DNA of 64,000 nucleotides, from contig NW_026705461.1 of the NCBI RefSeq assembly GCF_029867415.1, positions 1 to 64,000 of the forward strand, written 5' to 3'. Each line of letters opens with the position of its first letter. Position 1 is the stretch's first letter. The position numbers were made by a program, and so were the translations under genes. This document shows, piece by piece, positions 1 to 11,886 of the stretch. Source of the DNA: Vicia villosa. Taxonomy: Eukaryota > Streptophyta > Magnoliopsida > Fabales > Fabaceae. The notes beneath the pieces were generated by a model. It saw nothing but the letters and a program-made list of their open reading frames with translations. It was not told the origin of the DNA and searched no databases.

Positions 1-28
1 ATTGGTATGAAACATCCTGTGGAAGAAC
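1..28 (+). pseudogene. Left stub of a level-0 Athila-lineage pol gene
   Basis: These bases read in frame as IGMKHPVEE and continue, after the large insertion at 29-53692 and its duplicated AGAAC target site are skipped, into HFVFHVELLFELVDN at 53698. The open frame across the junction shows that the Cyclops-like element landed in an older gag-pol gene, in the linker between protease and reverse transcriptase. The rest of the 5' part lies outside the window. Confidence 0.7.
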
Positions 29-334
29 TGATAACACGATTTTATATCGTATATTTAGCTTAAAATCCATAGATATTTATAGCATTTTCAATTTATTATG
101 TAAATTTATTATGATATTACGCGAGTATTTGCTTTGTTTCAGGTTTTACACTCTAATCACGACTATTTGCGAAAAGGAAAGAAAATGGAGCTTAAATGAC
201 CAATATTTATGCCTAAAAGATGAAAAAGGAGTGCTGAAGTGAAAGAGGGGTGCAATTAGGACCCAAAAGGCCCAAAAGAGACAGTCCAGCCCACCATGGA
301 ACCAAAGGCGCGTGGCCCAAACCTTCCCAGCTAG

Positions 335-480
335 TGGAGACGCACGTCTCCAACGTTCCAAAGGCCACCTCAGCAAAAGGAGACGCACGTCTCCAAGCCT
401 TCCTACATCTTCTCCACTTGAGACGCACGTCTCAAGTCAGTCAAGGCCGCTTCCTGAAGAAATGGAGACGCACGTCTCCA
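335..480 (+). promoter_or_regulatory. Cluster of four GAGACG-CA-CGTCTC palindromes in U3
   Basis: Copies lie at 336-351, 379-394, 416-437 (10-bp arms) and 463-480, each with the core GAGACGCACGTCTC: inverted arms around a central CA. They sit 55-200 bp upstream of the TATA box, as enhancer-type sites would. The right LTR has the same set at 52259-52404. The ACGT core fits bZIP-type binding and the CGTCTC half-sites resemble auxin-response half-sites, but the binding factor is a guess. Confidence 0.7.
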
Positions 481-534
481 CACCCAGTCTGCAAAGTCCC
501 CACTTTTCACGCAGCGTCACAGCAAAACCTCTCC

Positions 535-543
535 TATAAATAG
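535..543 (+). promoter_or_regulatory. TATA box of the Cyclops-like LTR
   Basis: TATAAATAG, preceded by a pyrimidine-rich stretch, lies about 55 bp after the last U3 palindrome. The equivalent in the right LTR is 52459-52467. It predicts RNA initiation near position 570, leaving an R-U5 leader of roughly 1.2 kb. Confidence 0.75.
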
Positions 544-1080
544 AACCTGCTACCTCACTTCCAAAGGGTCTGATTTCCTGCCAACGAAGTGCTGCCGAAA
601 TTGTACCGCGAACCGTATTTCTTTATTCTGCTTTCATTCAAACACTTATTTTCTCACAACGATTTCTACACTGGAAATTGTTGTGAACTTTTTATAGATC
701 TAGCCTTACGTTAGATTTATCGCTTTTACTTCCTTGTTTTATTTACTGCCATTCCAAGAACGATCCAGCCAACCTGTGGTGGAAGTTCAGTACTTGAAGA
801 TCCAATTACCATTTATTTAATTCAGGTTTTTATTTACCGCCTTAATTTATATTATTATTGCATGATATATTGTATGCCATTTACTATGCCTATTATTATG
901 AACCGAACCGATTTATGCATGTTTAACCATATTAATATGTCTGGCTAAATTATTAAGATATCGGTATGTAAAGTAAGTTAACCGTAGGGATCCGAAATAA
1001 ATTGGCTTAATTATGTTTTATTAACTATCACTTGTTTTTGGTCTGTATGTCTAATTTAATTAGTAAGTCTTAAAACCAAT

Positions 1081-1463
1081 AGAGCGAAAGTTTGAGGGGT
1101 TAAGACGGTCAAAGGTTAAAATCAATAGAGCGAAAGTTTGAGATCTTTAACTGGATAGTAGACATAGGACATTAGTTTTAAGGACGGCGAAAGCGTATTA
1201 GAACTAATTAGAACTTATTTATTTTCAAAAATTGTTTTTACACCCGAGCGGGATGGCGAAAGCGTACGTTAGGGATATTAGCATGTTCCGAGTCAACAGA
1301 GCGAAAGTTTGAGATTAGGAGATTTAAATAGATAACAACTTCATAAAACGGACATTTTATTAATTACGTTGTTTCCAAAAAGCTTTTCTAAAATCTAATG
1401 GGATGGCGAAAGCGTACATTAGGATTAGGACAGTAATCTAAATCAACAGAGCGAAAGTTTGAG
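1081..1463 (+). repeat. Seven GCGAAAG-containing motifs of two types in R-U5
   Basis: Type 1 (AGAGCGAAAGTTTGAG) lies at 1081, 1127, 1298 and 1448. Type 2 (GGCGAAAGCGTA) lies at 1186, 1255 and 1405. The order is 1-1-2-2-1-2-1. All are downstream of the TATA box and so in the RNA leader. The same set recurs in the right LTR (53005-53387). Each core can close a short GAAA tetraloop, although the pairing stem is only about 2 bp. Confidence 0.7.
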
Positions 1464-1774
1464 ATGAGGATTTTTAATCAATTGAATTTGTAAAGATTTT
1501 TAATTAAATTATGCAAAAGCCAATGGACCTTCGGATCACCTTAAGTTAAACGAAATACATACTGATATCTGTCTTTTATTATATTCTTAATTTTTCACTC
1601 ACTTTCCCTTAGGAACAATCGAAATTTTAGTAGCCCTAGCTTTACATAGTAACCTTAGATAACGGTAGATCGATTCATAGTCCCTGTGGATTCGATATCT
1701 TTTAAAACTACACGACACGACTGTGCACTTGCAGTCATCAGATTTATAGACACGTAAAGTCGCGATCAAGTTTT

Positions 1775-1792
1775 TGGCGCCGTTGCCGGGGA
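1775..1792 (+). other. Primer-binding site complementary to tRNA-Asp
   Basis: TGGCGCCGTTGCCGGGGA starts 6 bp after the LTR and is complementary over 18 nt to the 3' end of plant tRNA-Asp(GTC). This is the primer type known for Athila-lineage elements. Confidence 0.9.
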
Positions 1793-1870
1793 CAATTTAA
1801 GTCGATATCGTAACTCACTGTTACACCGTAGAGACTAGGACAATTCTTCCCTTTCTTTCTGAACGATTGT
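1793..1870 (+). other. Untranslated leader between primer site and gag
   Basis: This 78-bp leader has no recognisable element. It ends in a pyrimidine-rich run (TTCCCTTTCTTTCTG) shortly before the gag ATG at 1871. Confidence 0.6.
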
Positions 1871-3118
1871 ATGCCAAATACTCGTTCACAAGGAGGAGAT
1901 TTAATACAACGAATTAACGAGATCGAACGTTTCATTAACGTCAAACGTCGAGCTCGCAATATTCCCGAAGTAGCACCAATTCCTATTAATCAGGAATTGA
2001 CTTTTACTGATCAAATCAATCAAATCACCCCAAAGTTAGAGATGGCTGCTATTCGTCCTCTTAGAGACTATGCCGCTCCTTCGCGCGCTGAACCGCATTC
2101 AAGTATCGCACCACCTGCGATTGAGGCAAACAATTTCGAACTGAAACCTTCGCTGGTCCAAGCTGTTCAACAGAATCAATTCTCTGGAAACCCTGTAGAC
2201 GACCCCAATCTCCATTTATCCGTGTTCGTGCAATACGCCGACACTATCAAAGCCAACAACGTTAGTTCCGAAGCTATTCGATTACGCCTTTTCCCTTTCT
2301 CTTTGAGAGATAGAGCTAGAGCGTGGCTTCAATCCCTGCCTTCCAATTCCATAACTACATGGGACGAATTGAAGAGAGTATTCTTAGCGAGATACTTTCC
2401 GCATAGCAAAACTGCTATGCTCAGAGGTCAAATCAACGGATTTACCCAGAAAGATAACGAATCACTCTTCGAAGCTTGGGAACGTTACAAGGACATGCTT
2501 AGAATATGCCCTCATCATGGACTCGAACCATGGCTGATCATCCATACCTTCTATGGTGGTCTCTTATATAACACCAAAATGACTATAGATGCCGCTGCTG
2601 GCGGAGCATTAATGGACAAACCCCATGATGAAGCACACAAACTCATAGAGAACATGGCACAAAACCATTACCAATGGGGTGGAGAACGAGCTGCTCTAGA
2701 GAAAGCCCAAACCAAAGGAGGAATGTACGAAATAAGTGGTATAGACCGCGTTAACGCTAAAGTAGACGCTTTAACTCAAAAGATCGAGAACTTAACCATC
2801 ACTCCTTCAGCCACCGTTGCTGCTGTAACACCTAACTGCGAGATTTGTGGATTGACTGGACATGTAGTTGCCGAATGTCAAATCTTGACTGGAGTCCCAT
2901 CTGATCAAGTAAACTATGCTCAAGGAAACCCTTATTCTAACACGTACAACCCTAGATGGAAAAACCACCCGAACTTTTCTTATAAGAACAACAATGCGTT
3001 GTACGCGCCTGGACAAGCACCTGCTGTACCACCTGGCTACCAAAAAGCGCCTGTAGCTGCTCAAAATACCCCTAGGAAGTCAAATCTAGAAATCATGATG
3101 GAGAACTTTATAGCTTCC
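1871..3118 (+). CDS. Gag and start of the gag-pol polyprotein of the Cyclops-like element (interrupted)
   Basis: This is the 5' part (416 codons) of the gag-pol gene. It encodes the structural protein that assembles cytoplasmic virus-like particles and packages element RNA. The retrotransposon gag domain covers about residues 100-230 (RARAWLQSLP, then LFEAWERYKDMLRICPHHG). A CX2CX4HX4C zinc knuckle, CEICGLTGHVVAEC, starts at residue 323. The start ATG begins MPNTRSQGG, 79 bp after the primer site. The frame runs without a stop to the exact point where an Ogre solo LTR was inserted (TSD CTTCC at 3114-3118) and resumes in the same frame at 7001. Before that insertion gag-pol was one open frame of 1830 codons. 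The short extension that ends CNTVN is read-through into the inserted LTR. Confidence 0.93.
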
Positions 3119-6100
3119 TGTAATACGGTGAACTGACTTTTTATCGATCGAAATGTCGCGGTTAAGCATGAGTCGCCACCGACTTTTATTTTATCCAAAC
3201 TAAATCGGAAAGGCTAAAAGAAACAGAAAAAAAACCTTTTAAAGAAATCTGAGTTCGGGGGGTAATTTATGCAAAGGGAAGGTGTAAGGCACCCTTTGCA
3301 TCCATGGTTTTCCATGGGCTCTTAATTGTTTTGCTTGCTCGTTTGTCTTTAGAAAAAGTAGATGAAAGAAAAAAGTGGACTTTAGCTCGTAAATGAGCGT
3401 AGCCAGTTTTTGAAGAATTGTGAGAAAGAATATGAAAATTGAGCATTGCAAAGCAATTAGGGGCAATTACCTTAAACTCAGATGATAGGTCTCTTTTTAG
3501 CCTTTCAGAATGAAAGGGTCAATCCTTGCCATAAGGGGGCAGGAAGCCTTTTGTTTGGAGGTAGAAGGGTCATCGAAATATCCTTTGCCATAAGACTGTC
3601 CCATGCCATAGAAGGGCAGGTAGTCTAAGGTAAGGATCAGAATAAGCCTCATTCGTAGGCAGCCAAAAGATACCTCAGCCTTTTTCCGTAGGCAACTTCC
3701 GAGGGTCGAGGTCATATTTGTGTATCGAAGGCAGCATCATTTAGGGTCGTATGACCTTTATTTATCGAGGCAGCATGGCTGAGGTATCCTCGTATTCGAG
3801 GGACGTGGCTTATTCTGCAAAAAACACAAAGGCAACAGGCAGCAGGCAACAAGGGAACAGAGAGGGTTACCCAAAAGCGTGCGTGTGTGCACCAATCACG
3901 TGATTATATTCAATTATATTATCTTGTAAATTAATGAGGCTAATTCAATTTAATAGTTGTCACTCCCTATTTTACTAACCACGCAGATATTATAAGGCAA
4001 GAAACAGTAATAATATGGGGGAGGGGACAATGAAACCAGCGGATCCCTTAATAGGGTTTGACATAAGTAATAATTAAACAGAAAGAATAAAAGATTAGAG
4101 TTTAGGGATACCAAACTCATAGCTTTGGCAATCAACGAACCCTGAAAAGGCAAACAAACCAAAAATAGGGTGAGTGTATGGCTAATTCAGAGGCGAACGT
4201 TTCTAACCCTAAAATAATAAGGTCGAGACAATAATTTGAAATAAGTAATTAAATGAAGGGCACTTAGCTTTTTGCATTTGATCTGACGTGATTGATAGTC
4301 GGAGGATGCCTTAAGGTTAACCCTGAAAAGAGGCAACGCAACAGAAGAATGAAGGCGAAACAAACCCTAATTTTAAAGATAAACCAAATAGAATTTAAAT
4401 TAAATTGAATAGAACACTTAACTTCGTATTTTTTTTGGATCAGGCGCGTAGTCGGGAGTAATCATATTGCTAACCCTGCAAAAGGCACAGAAAAGAAAAT
4501 GTATTCAGTGTATTATCAATCCTGGTTACGATTCAGATAGAGTGTAATGATAAATCGATTTAATTAATTATTGGTCTTGCGACCTAATTAATTAAATCGA
4601 GGCAAAATTTGAGTGAAAATAAATTTTAGGAATTTTTGTGAATTAGATAATATGAATTTTGAAAATATTTAAATGCTTAAACAAAAATTAAAAAAAAGAA
4701 AAGAAAATAAATAATAAAAAAAGGATAAATGTATAAATAGGATAAATATGCAATTAAATATTAAACATTAAATATATAAAAATATTATAATTAATATATA
4801 ATAAATATAATAGACATATATAAAAAAACTACATATTTAATAGGCAAATAAAATAATTAAATAAATAAAATAAGTAAAGTTTTTATAATATAATAAAATA
4901 AATACATAGTTTTTATTGAAAAGAAAAAAAACAAAACTGAATTAATATATATATAAATAAAATAAGAAAATAGAGGTTTATGTAATAAAAATAAAAAAAA
5001 TTAGAAAACAAAACTTAGCTGGAATCGTATGCTTCGCGCGTGTAATATCCATGGTGCGTCTGCGGCTTCAGGTGCGTTGGATTGGTTGCCAGTTTGATCG
5101 GATGGGAGAGCGTTGAGGGTGCACGATATCTGGGTGAGTCATAATGCGCTGAATCACGCTGGCCTTCAAACCAAAACGCGCGCGCGTTTTTTTTGAATTG
5201 GGCCAATAGCTGGCCGCCACGCAATCGTCTTCTCCCCAGAAATTCTACAACTCAGCCTTTTACACCGCTTGTTACAAAACGCGTTGTAAAAGTGCTTCTT
5301 TTCATACCTGTAAAATAACGAATGGGATCTAGAGGGGAGATAAATTTTTCGCGATACCATGGTCAAATTCTTCTTGTCCTCGCGAATCTATCCATGGTAA
5401 CCACATGTCCCAATTTTACCTTGAGCATAAACCCCCAAATCGAAGGTATGAACCCTAACATGGTGGTATGTTCATAAAAGCATAATAACACGCCAAATTC
5501 TCCAGAAACGATCAATACACAATATTAAACACGAATACATGAATTAAAATTGATGATGATGCATGAGTAAGGCTAATCGACCAAATTTAGAAAAGTGCAA
5601 ACCGTGGCTTATTGGAGCGCGTTCCTGGCGTTCTGGATCTCGAAAGCAATCGAGAATCGCTCAATGATGATCAGAGAATGTTTTGTAATCACCAAAAACA
5701 CTTGAACCGTTCTGGAATTAGGAATTGGAACTTTGATTTTTTTTGGAGATTTTGACTCGGGTTTGAAGCTTTTCTGACTGCCAATTTTCCAATCCTTGTA
5801 CCTTGGCTTTGCTCTTCTACTTATAGAGAAGGATTAGGGTAAATAAAACTGCAAAGAATCTTGTTAAATCTTGATTTGCAAGATTTGAAAAAATATATTT
5901 TAAAACTTTCTAAATGAGTCCAAATCCAATATTTTCTTCACCAATTAGCCTTGCACGAAATTTTCAGTGATTATTAGATATTTGTGTGATTGATGATGAT
6001 TGAAAAATAGACACAAATCATATCTTTTGTATTTTATTTTTTTCATAATTAATTCATGATTTTAAATGATTAAAATCACAAAATAATTAATAAAATAATA

Positions 6101-6995
6101 TAAAATATGAGGATATGATCTTTGAGGCGTGCATGGGCTTGTAATGAAGATTGGGTGAAGAAATCATAGGCCCATTTGGAGAATTTTGGATTTTGGACCT
6201 TTTCTTTTCACATTTTTTTCTCAAAAATAGTCCAACTTTGACATGGTGTATCTCTCTCAATTTTTGAGGTATGGAGGTGTTCTAAGACATTATAGAAACC
6301 TTAGAGTGTCCTCTAACCAGTGTCTTTGGTCTCATATCAAAATTATTTTCCATGCTCATTTTATACTCTTTTGAAAAAAGTGTCTTCTTGTTGTCTTTTG
6401 AAAAGGACCTCTAATGTTTTAGCCCACATCTCTCAAATGAAGCATTTTTAGACTTGGCATGTGAGAGACAAAATTGTAGAGAATCAAATTTACTTCAAAA
6501 TGAGCTTTGGATGGATAATTTCTGATGTTCCACGTGAGAGTTATGGCTGGTCAAAGTTCAGTTGACTTTTCCTATACAAAACCCTAATTTAGAAACCTTT
6601 TGATTTGTTGATTTTTGATCTTTCCTTGATGAACCATGATCAATTTTTGATCAAATGGTGAATGATACTTCAATATGATGATCTTGACAAAAAATCAGGA
6701 ATTTTGACTTTACTTTGACCATAGTTTGACTTTTAAGTCAAGATAGTCGACTGTTGATTTTCTGAATCATTGAGTGACCATTCCTTTGAATTGAGCTTTG
6801 ATACTTGTCATAGAGATAGTGTGGGATATATTGAGCCATATGAGATGCCTTGGAGCTATTGATTCACTGATTTCTTTTTGAATGAACCAAACCCTAGTTC
6901 AGAGCCTTTGTATAGGAGAGAGTGTCTATGAAGCTTTGAACTTTGATTTGAACTTGCACATGAGAAATAGTATGGGCAAATTTTGGGGTATGTCA
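3119..6995 (-). mobile_element. Solo LTR of an Ogre-type element, level 2, inserted in gag
   Basis: The element runs from TGTAATACGGTGAACTGAC to GGGGTATGTCA and is flanked by CTTCC at 3114-3118 and 6996-7000. Its 3877 bp align along their length with the Ogre LTRs at 33043-36834 and 43002-49726, but with many more differences than those two show to each other. No primer site, gene or second LTR is present, so it is a solo LTR left by LTR-LTR recombination. Orientation is minus, by comparison with the complete element. Most of it is AT-rich (4660-5000 exceptionally so). A TATA-like CTATAAG in the sense strand lies at 5820-5826. Confidence 0.92.
4555..4600 (-). other. Conserved GNRA-type hairpin in the Ogre LTR
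   Basis: A 16-bp plus 4-bp stem is interrupted by one 2-nt bulge. On the sense (minus) strand the terminal loop is GCAA closed by C-G, a GNRA tetraloop. The same structure is at 34485-34528 and 44444-44487. Confidence 0.75.
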
Positions 6996-7000
6996 CTTCC

Positions 7001-10000
7001 CAACAACAAACCAACAAGGACTTCCTAAATCAAAACATCCACAATAGCGAGCAACTAAAACAACTATCGAACAAAGTAGATGCCTTAGCTACGCATAACA
7101 AAATGTTAGAAACTCAAATCTCACAAGTAGCTCAACAACAAGCACCTACTGCTGCCCCTGCTGGCACGTTTTCTGCTCAACCTCAACCCAATCCTAAAGG
7201 ACATGCGAATGCAATAACACTACGAAGTGGAACGAATTACGATGGACCTATAGATCCTAGAACTCAAAACATACCCATGTCACAACAAGAGCCAAAGGAA
7301 ACCCAAAAGAAAACAACTGATGACCAAACTGCCAAGACTGATGAGAACAATAACGAAGTGGAACCTGAAAAAGAGAAACCTTACGTTCCACCACCACCTT
7401 ATAAGCCACAAATTCCTTACCCTCAGAGATTAGCTAAATCAAAAACCGAAGCGCAATTTAAAAGATTTGTAGAACTTCTGAAGCAATTAAACATAACCAT
7501 ACCATTCACAGAAGCCATAACTGAGATGCCTTCGTACGCTAAATTCCTAAAAGAAACCCTATCAAACAAAAAGAAACTCGAGGATAATGAAACTATAACA
7601 CTTACCGCTGAATGTAGCGCTATCATCCAAAATAACATGCCTCCAAAACTGAAAGACCCTGGTAGTTTCTCTATACCCTGCGTAATAGGAAAAACCATTA
7701 TTGAGAAGGCCTTGTGCGATTTAGGAGCTAGTGTTAGTTTGATGCCTCTTTTAACCTGTAAGAAACTCAATCTAGGTGAGCTTAAAGCAACGAGAATGTC
7801 TCTTCAACTAGCTGACCGTTCAGTCAAATACCCTGTAGGAATGTTAGAAAATATCCCTGTTCGTGTAGGTCAATTCTACATCCCAACTGACTTCATCATC
7901 ATGGATATCCAAGAAGATTCTAACATCCCGATCATATTAGGAAGACCATTCTTAGCAACCGCTGGTGCAATTATAGATGTCAAGCGAGGAAAGCTTACTT
8001 TCGAAGTAGGAGAAGAGAAAATAGAATTTATCCTTTCCCAATTCCTAAAAGCACCTTCTATAATTGACACATGTTGTTCTGCTGACATAATCGACGAGTG
8101 TGTCAAAGAAATAAAATCCGAACCAAATAAGGAAACCGAGATCCTAAGAATTCCTATGCCGCCAATTCTTGAAGATGACAACTGGCGTGAGGAATATCAA
8201 GATGACCACCTGAGTGAATGCTTAGCTTTAACTCCCGATCCTATACCTGGACCTAAGAAACCTGCTATAGAGCTAAAAACACTTCCTACCGATCTTAGAT
8301 ACGAATTTCTAGACGAAGAACTAAACCGACCAGTTATAGTGAACGCCAACTTAGGACGAACCGAGACTGAAAAATTACTTAATGTCCTAAGAAAATACCC
8401 GACCGCTTTAGGATATAACATATCAGATCTGAAAGGTATAAGCCCTTCTCTGTGTATGCACCGCATTATGCTCGAAGACGATAGTAAAACCTCTAGGGAA
8501 CATCAAAGGCGGATAAATCCTATTATGAGCGATGTGGTTAAAAAGGAAATTCAAAAACTGCTAGAAGCTGGAATAATATATCCTATATCCGATAGTAAAT
8601 GGGTTAGCCTTGTTCACGTCGTACCAAAGAAAGGAGGAGTTACTGTAATCACAAACGCTAAAGGCGAATCTGTAGCACAACGTACCCAAACTGGATGGAG
8701 AATGTGCATTGACTATAGGAAGCTAAACAAAGCTACCCGAAAAGACCATTTCCCTTTACCTTTCATAGATCAAATGCTCGAACGCCTAGCTAAACACTTG
8801 CATTTCTGTTATCTGGATGGATACTCCGGATTTTTCCAAATTCCTATCCACCCTGACGACCAAGAGAAGACCACGTTTACCTGTCCTTATGGTACATTCG
8901 CCTATAGACGAATGCCTTTTGGACTATGCAATGCACCCGCGACCTTCCAAAGATGTATGATGGCATTATTTGCCGACTTCCTAGATGGAATAATGGAGGT
9001 CTTTATGGACGACTTATCTGTCTGTGGAGGAAGTTTTGAAACATGTTTAGAAAACCTTGAAATGGTACTTAAACGATGCGTAAGCGTAAACCTAGTCCTT
9101 AATCGGGAAAAATGCCATTTCATGGTTCGACAAGGAATTGTACTGGGACACATCGTATCTGATAGAGGAATCGAAGTTGATAAAGCTAAAATTGAAATTA
9201 TCGAAAACCTTCAACCTCCCAAAACCGTTAGAGAAATAAGAAGTTTTCTGGGACACGCTGGTTTCTACCGACGCTTCATTAAGGATTTCTCTAAAATAAC
9301 CAAACCGTTAACCGAATTACTTATGAAAGACGCCGAATTTATTTTCACTGATAAATGCACTGAAGCATTTCAAACGCTTAAACGAGCATTAATCTCTGCG
9401 CCAATTATGCAACCTCCCGACTGGAATGAGCCTTTCGAAATAATGTGTGACGCGAGTGATTATGCTGTAGGAGCCGTTCTAGGGCAAAGAAAGGATAAGA
9501 AACTACATGTCATATACTATGCGAGTAGAACCCTAGACGAAGCTCAGATGAATTATGCCACGACAGAAAAAGAATTATTAGCTGTCGTATTTGCATTAGA
9601 CAAGTTCCGTTCTTACCTAGTAGGAGCCAAAATAATCATATACACTGACCACGCCGCCATTAGGTACCTCCTAACCAAAAAGGACGCTAAACCAAGACTT
9701 TTGAGATGGATCTTGTTACTACAAGAGTTCGACCTGGAAATTAAAGATAAAAAGGGCACTGAAAATGTCGTAGCAGATCACCTCTCTCAATTGGAAAATC
9801 TGAAACCCGAAGAAGTACCAATTGACGATGATTTCCCTTATGAAAGACTCATCGCTCAGTTAGAAGCCAATGAATTCGAACCATACCATCCGAACGCTGA
9901 AACCAACAAATTAGCAGAAATAGCTTTAGCCCACTCTGACACACCTTGGTATGCAGATTTCGTAAACTACCTAGCTGCTGGTGTGCTTCCTCCTGATCTA

Positions 10001-11245
10001 AGTTACCAACAGAAGAAGAAATTCTCCCATGACCTAAAACATTACTATTGGGACGACCCGCTCATGTTCAAAAGAGGCCCCGATGGAATCTTTAGACGTT
10101 GTGTACCCGAGGAAGAAATAAGAAGCATAATAACACACTGCCATTCTGCACCGTGTGGAGGACACCATAGCACATCTAGAACCTGCGTCAAAATCCTTCA
10201 ATCTGGACTCTTCTGGCCCAACCTGTGGAAAGACGTTTATTTTGCTGTACTAAGCTGTGATAGATGCCAACGAACCGGAAACATTTCAAGACGCAATGAA
10301 ATGCCTCAAAAAGGCATTCTAGAAGTAGAAATATTTGACGTCTGGGGAATAGACTTCATGGGACCGTTTCCGTCATCGTTTGGAAATCAATATATACTCG
10401 TAGCTGTCGATTACGTTTCAAAATGGATAGAAGTTATTGCTTCTCCTACAAACGATACACGAGTAGTTATCAAACTCTTCAAAAACGTCATCTTTCCTAG
10501 GTTCGGTGTGCCAAGATTGGTAATTAGTGATGGTGGTTCCCATTTCATTTCAAGAATACTTGAGAAACTCCTTCGAAAATATGGAGTGAATCATCGAATA
10601 GCTACACCATACCATCCACAAACAAGCGGACAAGTAGAAGTATCTAACCGCGAAATAAAACAAATATTGGAGAAAACTGTTGCTATATCTAGGAAAGATT
10701 GGTCAACCAAGCTAAATGAAGCTTTATGGGCTTATAGAACAGCTTTCAAAACTCCAATAGGAACTACCCCATTCAAACTCGTTTATGGAAAATCATGTCA
10801 CCTACCGGTAGAGTTAGAACATAAAGCCTATTGGGCCATTAAGAACTTAAACCTAAACTACACTGCCGCTGGTGAGAAACAACTTCTAGACATAAACGAA
10901 TTAGAAGAACTTAGACAAGACGCTTACGAAAACGCCAAAATCTATAAAGAGAGAACGAAAAAATGGCACGACAAGCGTATATCTAGGAAAAAATTTAGCA
11001 TAGGCGATAAAGTACTTTTATTTAATTCTAGACTAAAATTATTTCCTGGTAAGTTACGATCTAGATGGTCTGGCCCTTTCGAAATAACTAACATATTTCC
11101 GAGTGGAGCGATAGAAATCAAAGGAGAAACCGTCAAACCTTTTGTCGTAAATGGGCAACGTCTTAAGTATTACCATCATCTCGAACACGATGAAAACATC
11201 GAGGTTTTTAAACTTGACGAACTGCCCGCCCTTTCGAAAAAATAG
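7001..11245 (+). CDS. Pol part of the Cyclops-like gag-pol: protease, reverse transcriptase, RNase H, integrase
   Basis: The frame continues from 3118 and runs to TAG at 11243-11245. Residue numbers here count from the in-frame ATG at 6983, which is within the inserted LTR. The aspartic protease has [10 protein letters not shown] (Asp 246). Reverse transcriptase has [24 protein letters not shown] and the catalytic FMDDL (Asp 676 and 677). RNase H has [21 protein letters not shown] and [10 protein letters not shown]. Integrase has an H-H-C-C finger ending CDRCQ and a catalytic triad Asp 1124, Asp 1183, Glu 1219, exactly DD35E. The order PR-RT-RH-INT is that of Ty3/gypsy. All motifs are intact and no stop is present, so the enzymes could be active in uninterrupted sister copies. 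Here the gag insertion prevents one continuous polyprotein. Confidence 0.96.
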   Translation, partial: QQQTNKDFLNQNIHNSEQLKQLSNKVDALATHNKMLETQISQVAQQQAPTAAPAGTFSAQPQPNPKGHANAITLRSGTNYDGPIDPRTQNIPMSQQEPKETQKKTTDDQTAKTDENNNEVEPEKEKPYVPPPPYKPQIPYPQRLAKSKTEAQFKRFVELLKQLNITIPFTEAITEMPSYAKFLKETLSNKKKLEDNETITLTAECSAIIQNNMPPKLKDPGSFSIPCVIGKTIIEKALCDLGASVSLMPLLTCKKLNLGELKATRMSLQLADRSVKYPVGMLENIPVRVGQFYIPTDFIIMDIQEDSNIPIILGRPFLATAGAIIDVKRGKLTFEVGEEKIEFILSQFLKAPSIIDTCCSADIIDECVKEIKSEPNKETEILRIPMPPILEDDNWREEYQDDHLSECLALTPDPIPGPKKPAIELKTLPTDLRYEFLDEELNRPVIVNANLGRTETEKLLNVLRKYPTALGYNISDLKGISPSLCMHRIMLEDDSKTSREHQRRINPIMSDVVKKEIQKLLEAGIIYPISDSKWVSLVHVVPKKGGVTVITNAKGESVAQRTQTGWRMCIDYRKLNKATRKDHFPLPFIDQMLERLAKHLHFCYLDGYSGFFQIPIHPDDQEKTTFTCPYGTFAYRRMPFGLCNAPATFQRCMMALFADFLDGIMEVFMDDLSVCGGSFETCLENLEMVLKRCVSVNLVLNREKCHFMVRQGIVLGHIVSDRGIEVDKAKIEIIENLQPPKTVREIRSFLGHAGFYRRFIKDFSKITKPLTELLMKDAEFIFTDKCTEAFQTLKRALISAPIMQPPDWNEPFEIMCDASDYAVGAVLGQRKDKKLHVIYYASRTLDEAQMNYATTEKELLAVVFALDKFRSYLVGAKIIIYTDHAAIRYLLTKKDAKPRLLRWILLLQEFDLEIKDKKGTENVVADHLSQLENLKPEEVPIDDDFPYERLIAQLEANEFEPYHPNAETNKLAEIALAHSDTPWYADFVNYLAAGVLPPDLSYQQKKKFSHDLKHYYWDDPLMFKRGPDGIFRRCVPEEEIRSIITHCHSAPCGGHHSTSRTCVKILQSGLFWPNLWKDVYFAVLSCDRCQRTGNISRRNEMPQKGILEVEIFDVWGIDFMGPFPSSFGNQYILVAVDYVSKWIEVIASPTNDTRVVIKLFKNVIFPRFGVPRLVISDGGSHFISRILEKLLRKYGVNHRIATPYHPQTSGQVEVSNREIKQILEKTVAISRKDWSTKLNEALWAYRTAFKTPIGTTPFKLVYGKSCHLPVELEHKAYWAIKNLNLNYTAAGEKQLLDINELEELRQDAYENAKIYKERTKKWHDKRISRKKFSIGDKVLLFNSRLKLFPGKLRSRWSGPFEITNIFPSGAIEIKGETVKPFVVNGQRLKYYHHLEHDENIEVFKLDELPALSKK

Positions 11246-11643
11246 TTTTCTATTTTAAAATCGTCGAGCTTACGACATAAAACAAAGCGCTTGGTGGGAG
11301 ACAACCCACATTTATTTACTCTTTTATTTTATTTTATTTTTATTTTTAATTTTTAACCTTTTAATTTTCATTTAAATAATCTATTCTATTTTTAATTATT
11401 CTAATTTTAATCATTTTTTACTTTTTTCATACATCTTATAATAATTATTATAATTATAACTGCTATCTTAATTCGAGAAAATATTTCCTTTTTATAATTA
11501 TAATTATTATTATAACTTGTTACTTAATTTCATTTCATTTACTTTATTTTATTTTATTTAATTTTTAAAATAAACACTAGCCTAGTTCTAACTTAATCTT
11601 AATATTTTCAACTTCTAGGTTTTTCATTTAACTACTAACTACG
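11246..11643 (+). other. AT-rich spacer between pol and extra ORF A
   Basis: No gene is seen. The block is strongly T-rich (long TTTTATTTTATTTT runs). CTTGGTGGGAGACAACCCAC occurs shortly after the pol stop. No convincing TATA box or palindrome cluster like that before ORF B is visible. Confidence 0.6.
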
Positions 11644-11886
11644 ATGCAAGAAGTTGATAATATGGAAGTTGTGTTCCGTGGTAGAGGACAAGAAGCGAGA
11701 TTTAATAAGCTGGCTGAAAGACACATGGATTTGACTTGCTATCCTCACCAACCAACTATGGTGAAACTTGGTATCGAAGAAAGCATCCTACACCTGCTAA
11801 ACCAAATTGGTTGGACTGGTTCTCACTTGTTCCGCAAGTTTAGTACCTACCGGAAGCTCACTCTGGAATTCTTGAGCTCCCTGACC
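11644..11886 (+). pseudogene. Extra ORF A of the Cyclops-like element, 5' part (Athila ORF1/envelope-like)
   Basis: This ATG-initiated frame (MQEVDNMEVVFRGRG, 81 codons) ends at the copia insertion (TSD TGACC at 11882-11886) and resumes in frame at 30965. Its ending KLTLEFLSSL matches PLVLEFLSSF of ORF B and is typical of the Athila ORF-1 family, whose function is unknown; such ORFs have been called envelope-like because of their position after pol. The piece lies 398 bp after the pol stop in the same orientation. ORF A is broken by the copia nest, a TAG further on, and a late frameshift, so this copy cannot make the full protein. Confidence 0.85.

Larger units (their letters stand above)
29..1768 (+). 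repeat. 5' LTR of the Cyclops-like element
   Basis: It matches 51953-53692 over 1740 bp, with about six substitutions seen by eye (for example near 238, 463, 568 and 1164). U3 holds four GAGACG..CGTCTC palindromes and a TATA box. The transcribed part carries seven GCGAAAG motifs. TG..CA termini and the adjacent primer site fix the ends. Confidence 0.95.

Noticed and set aside
250..543. Open frame in the Cyclops-like LTR repeated at 52144-52467
   Set aside because: It overlaps the palindrome cluster and ends at the TATA box, so it is upstream of the transcript.
6983..7000. ATG at 6983 as the start of pol
   Set aside because: It belongs to the inserted Ogre LTR and the duplicated target site; the real frame comes from gag at 3118.
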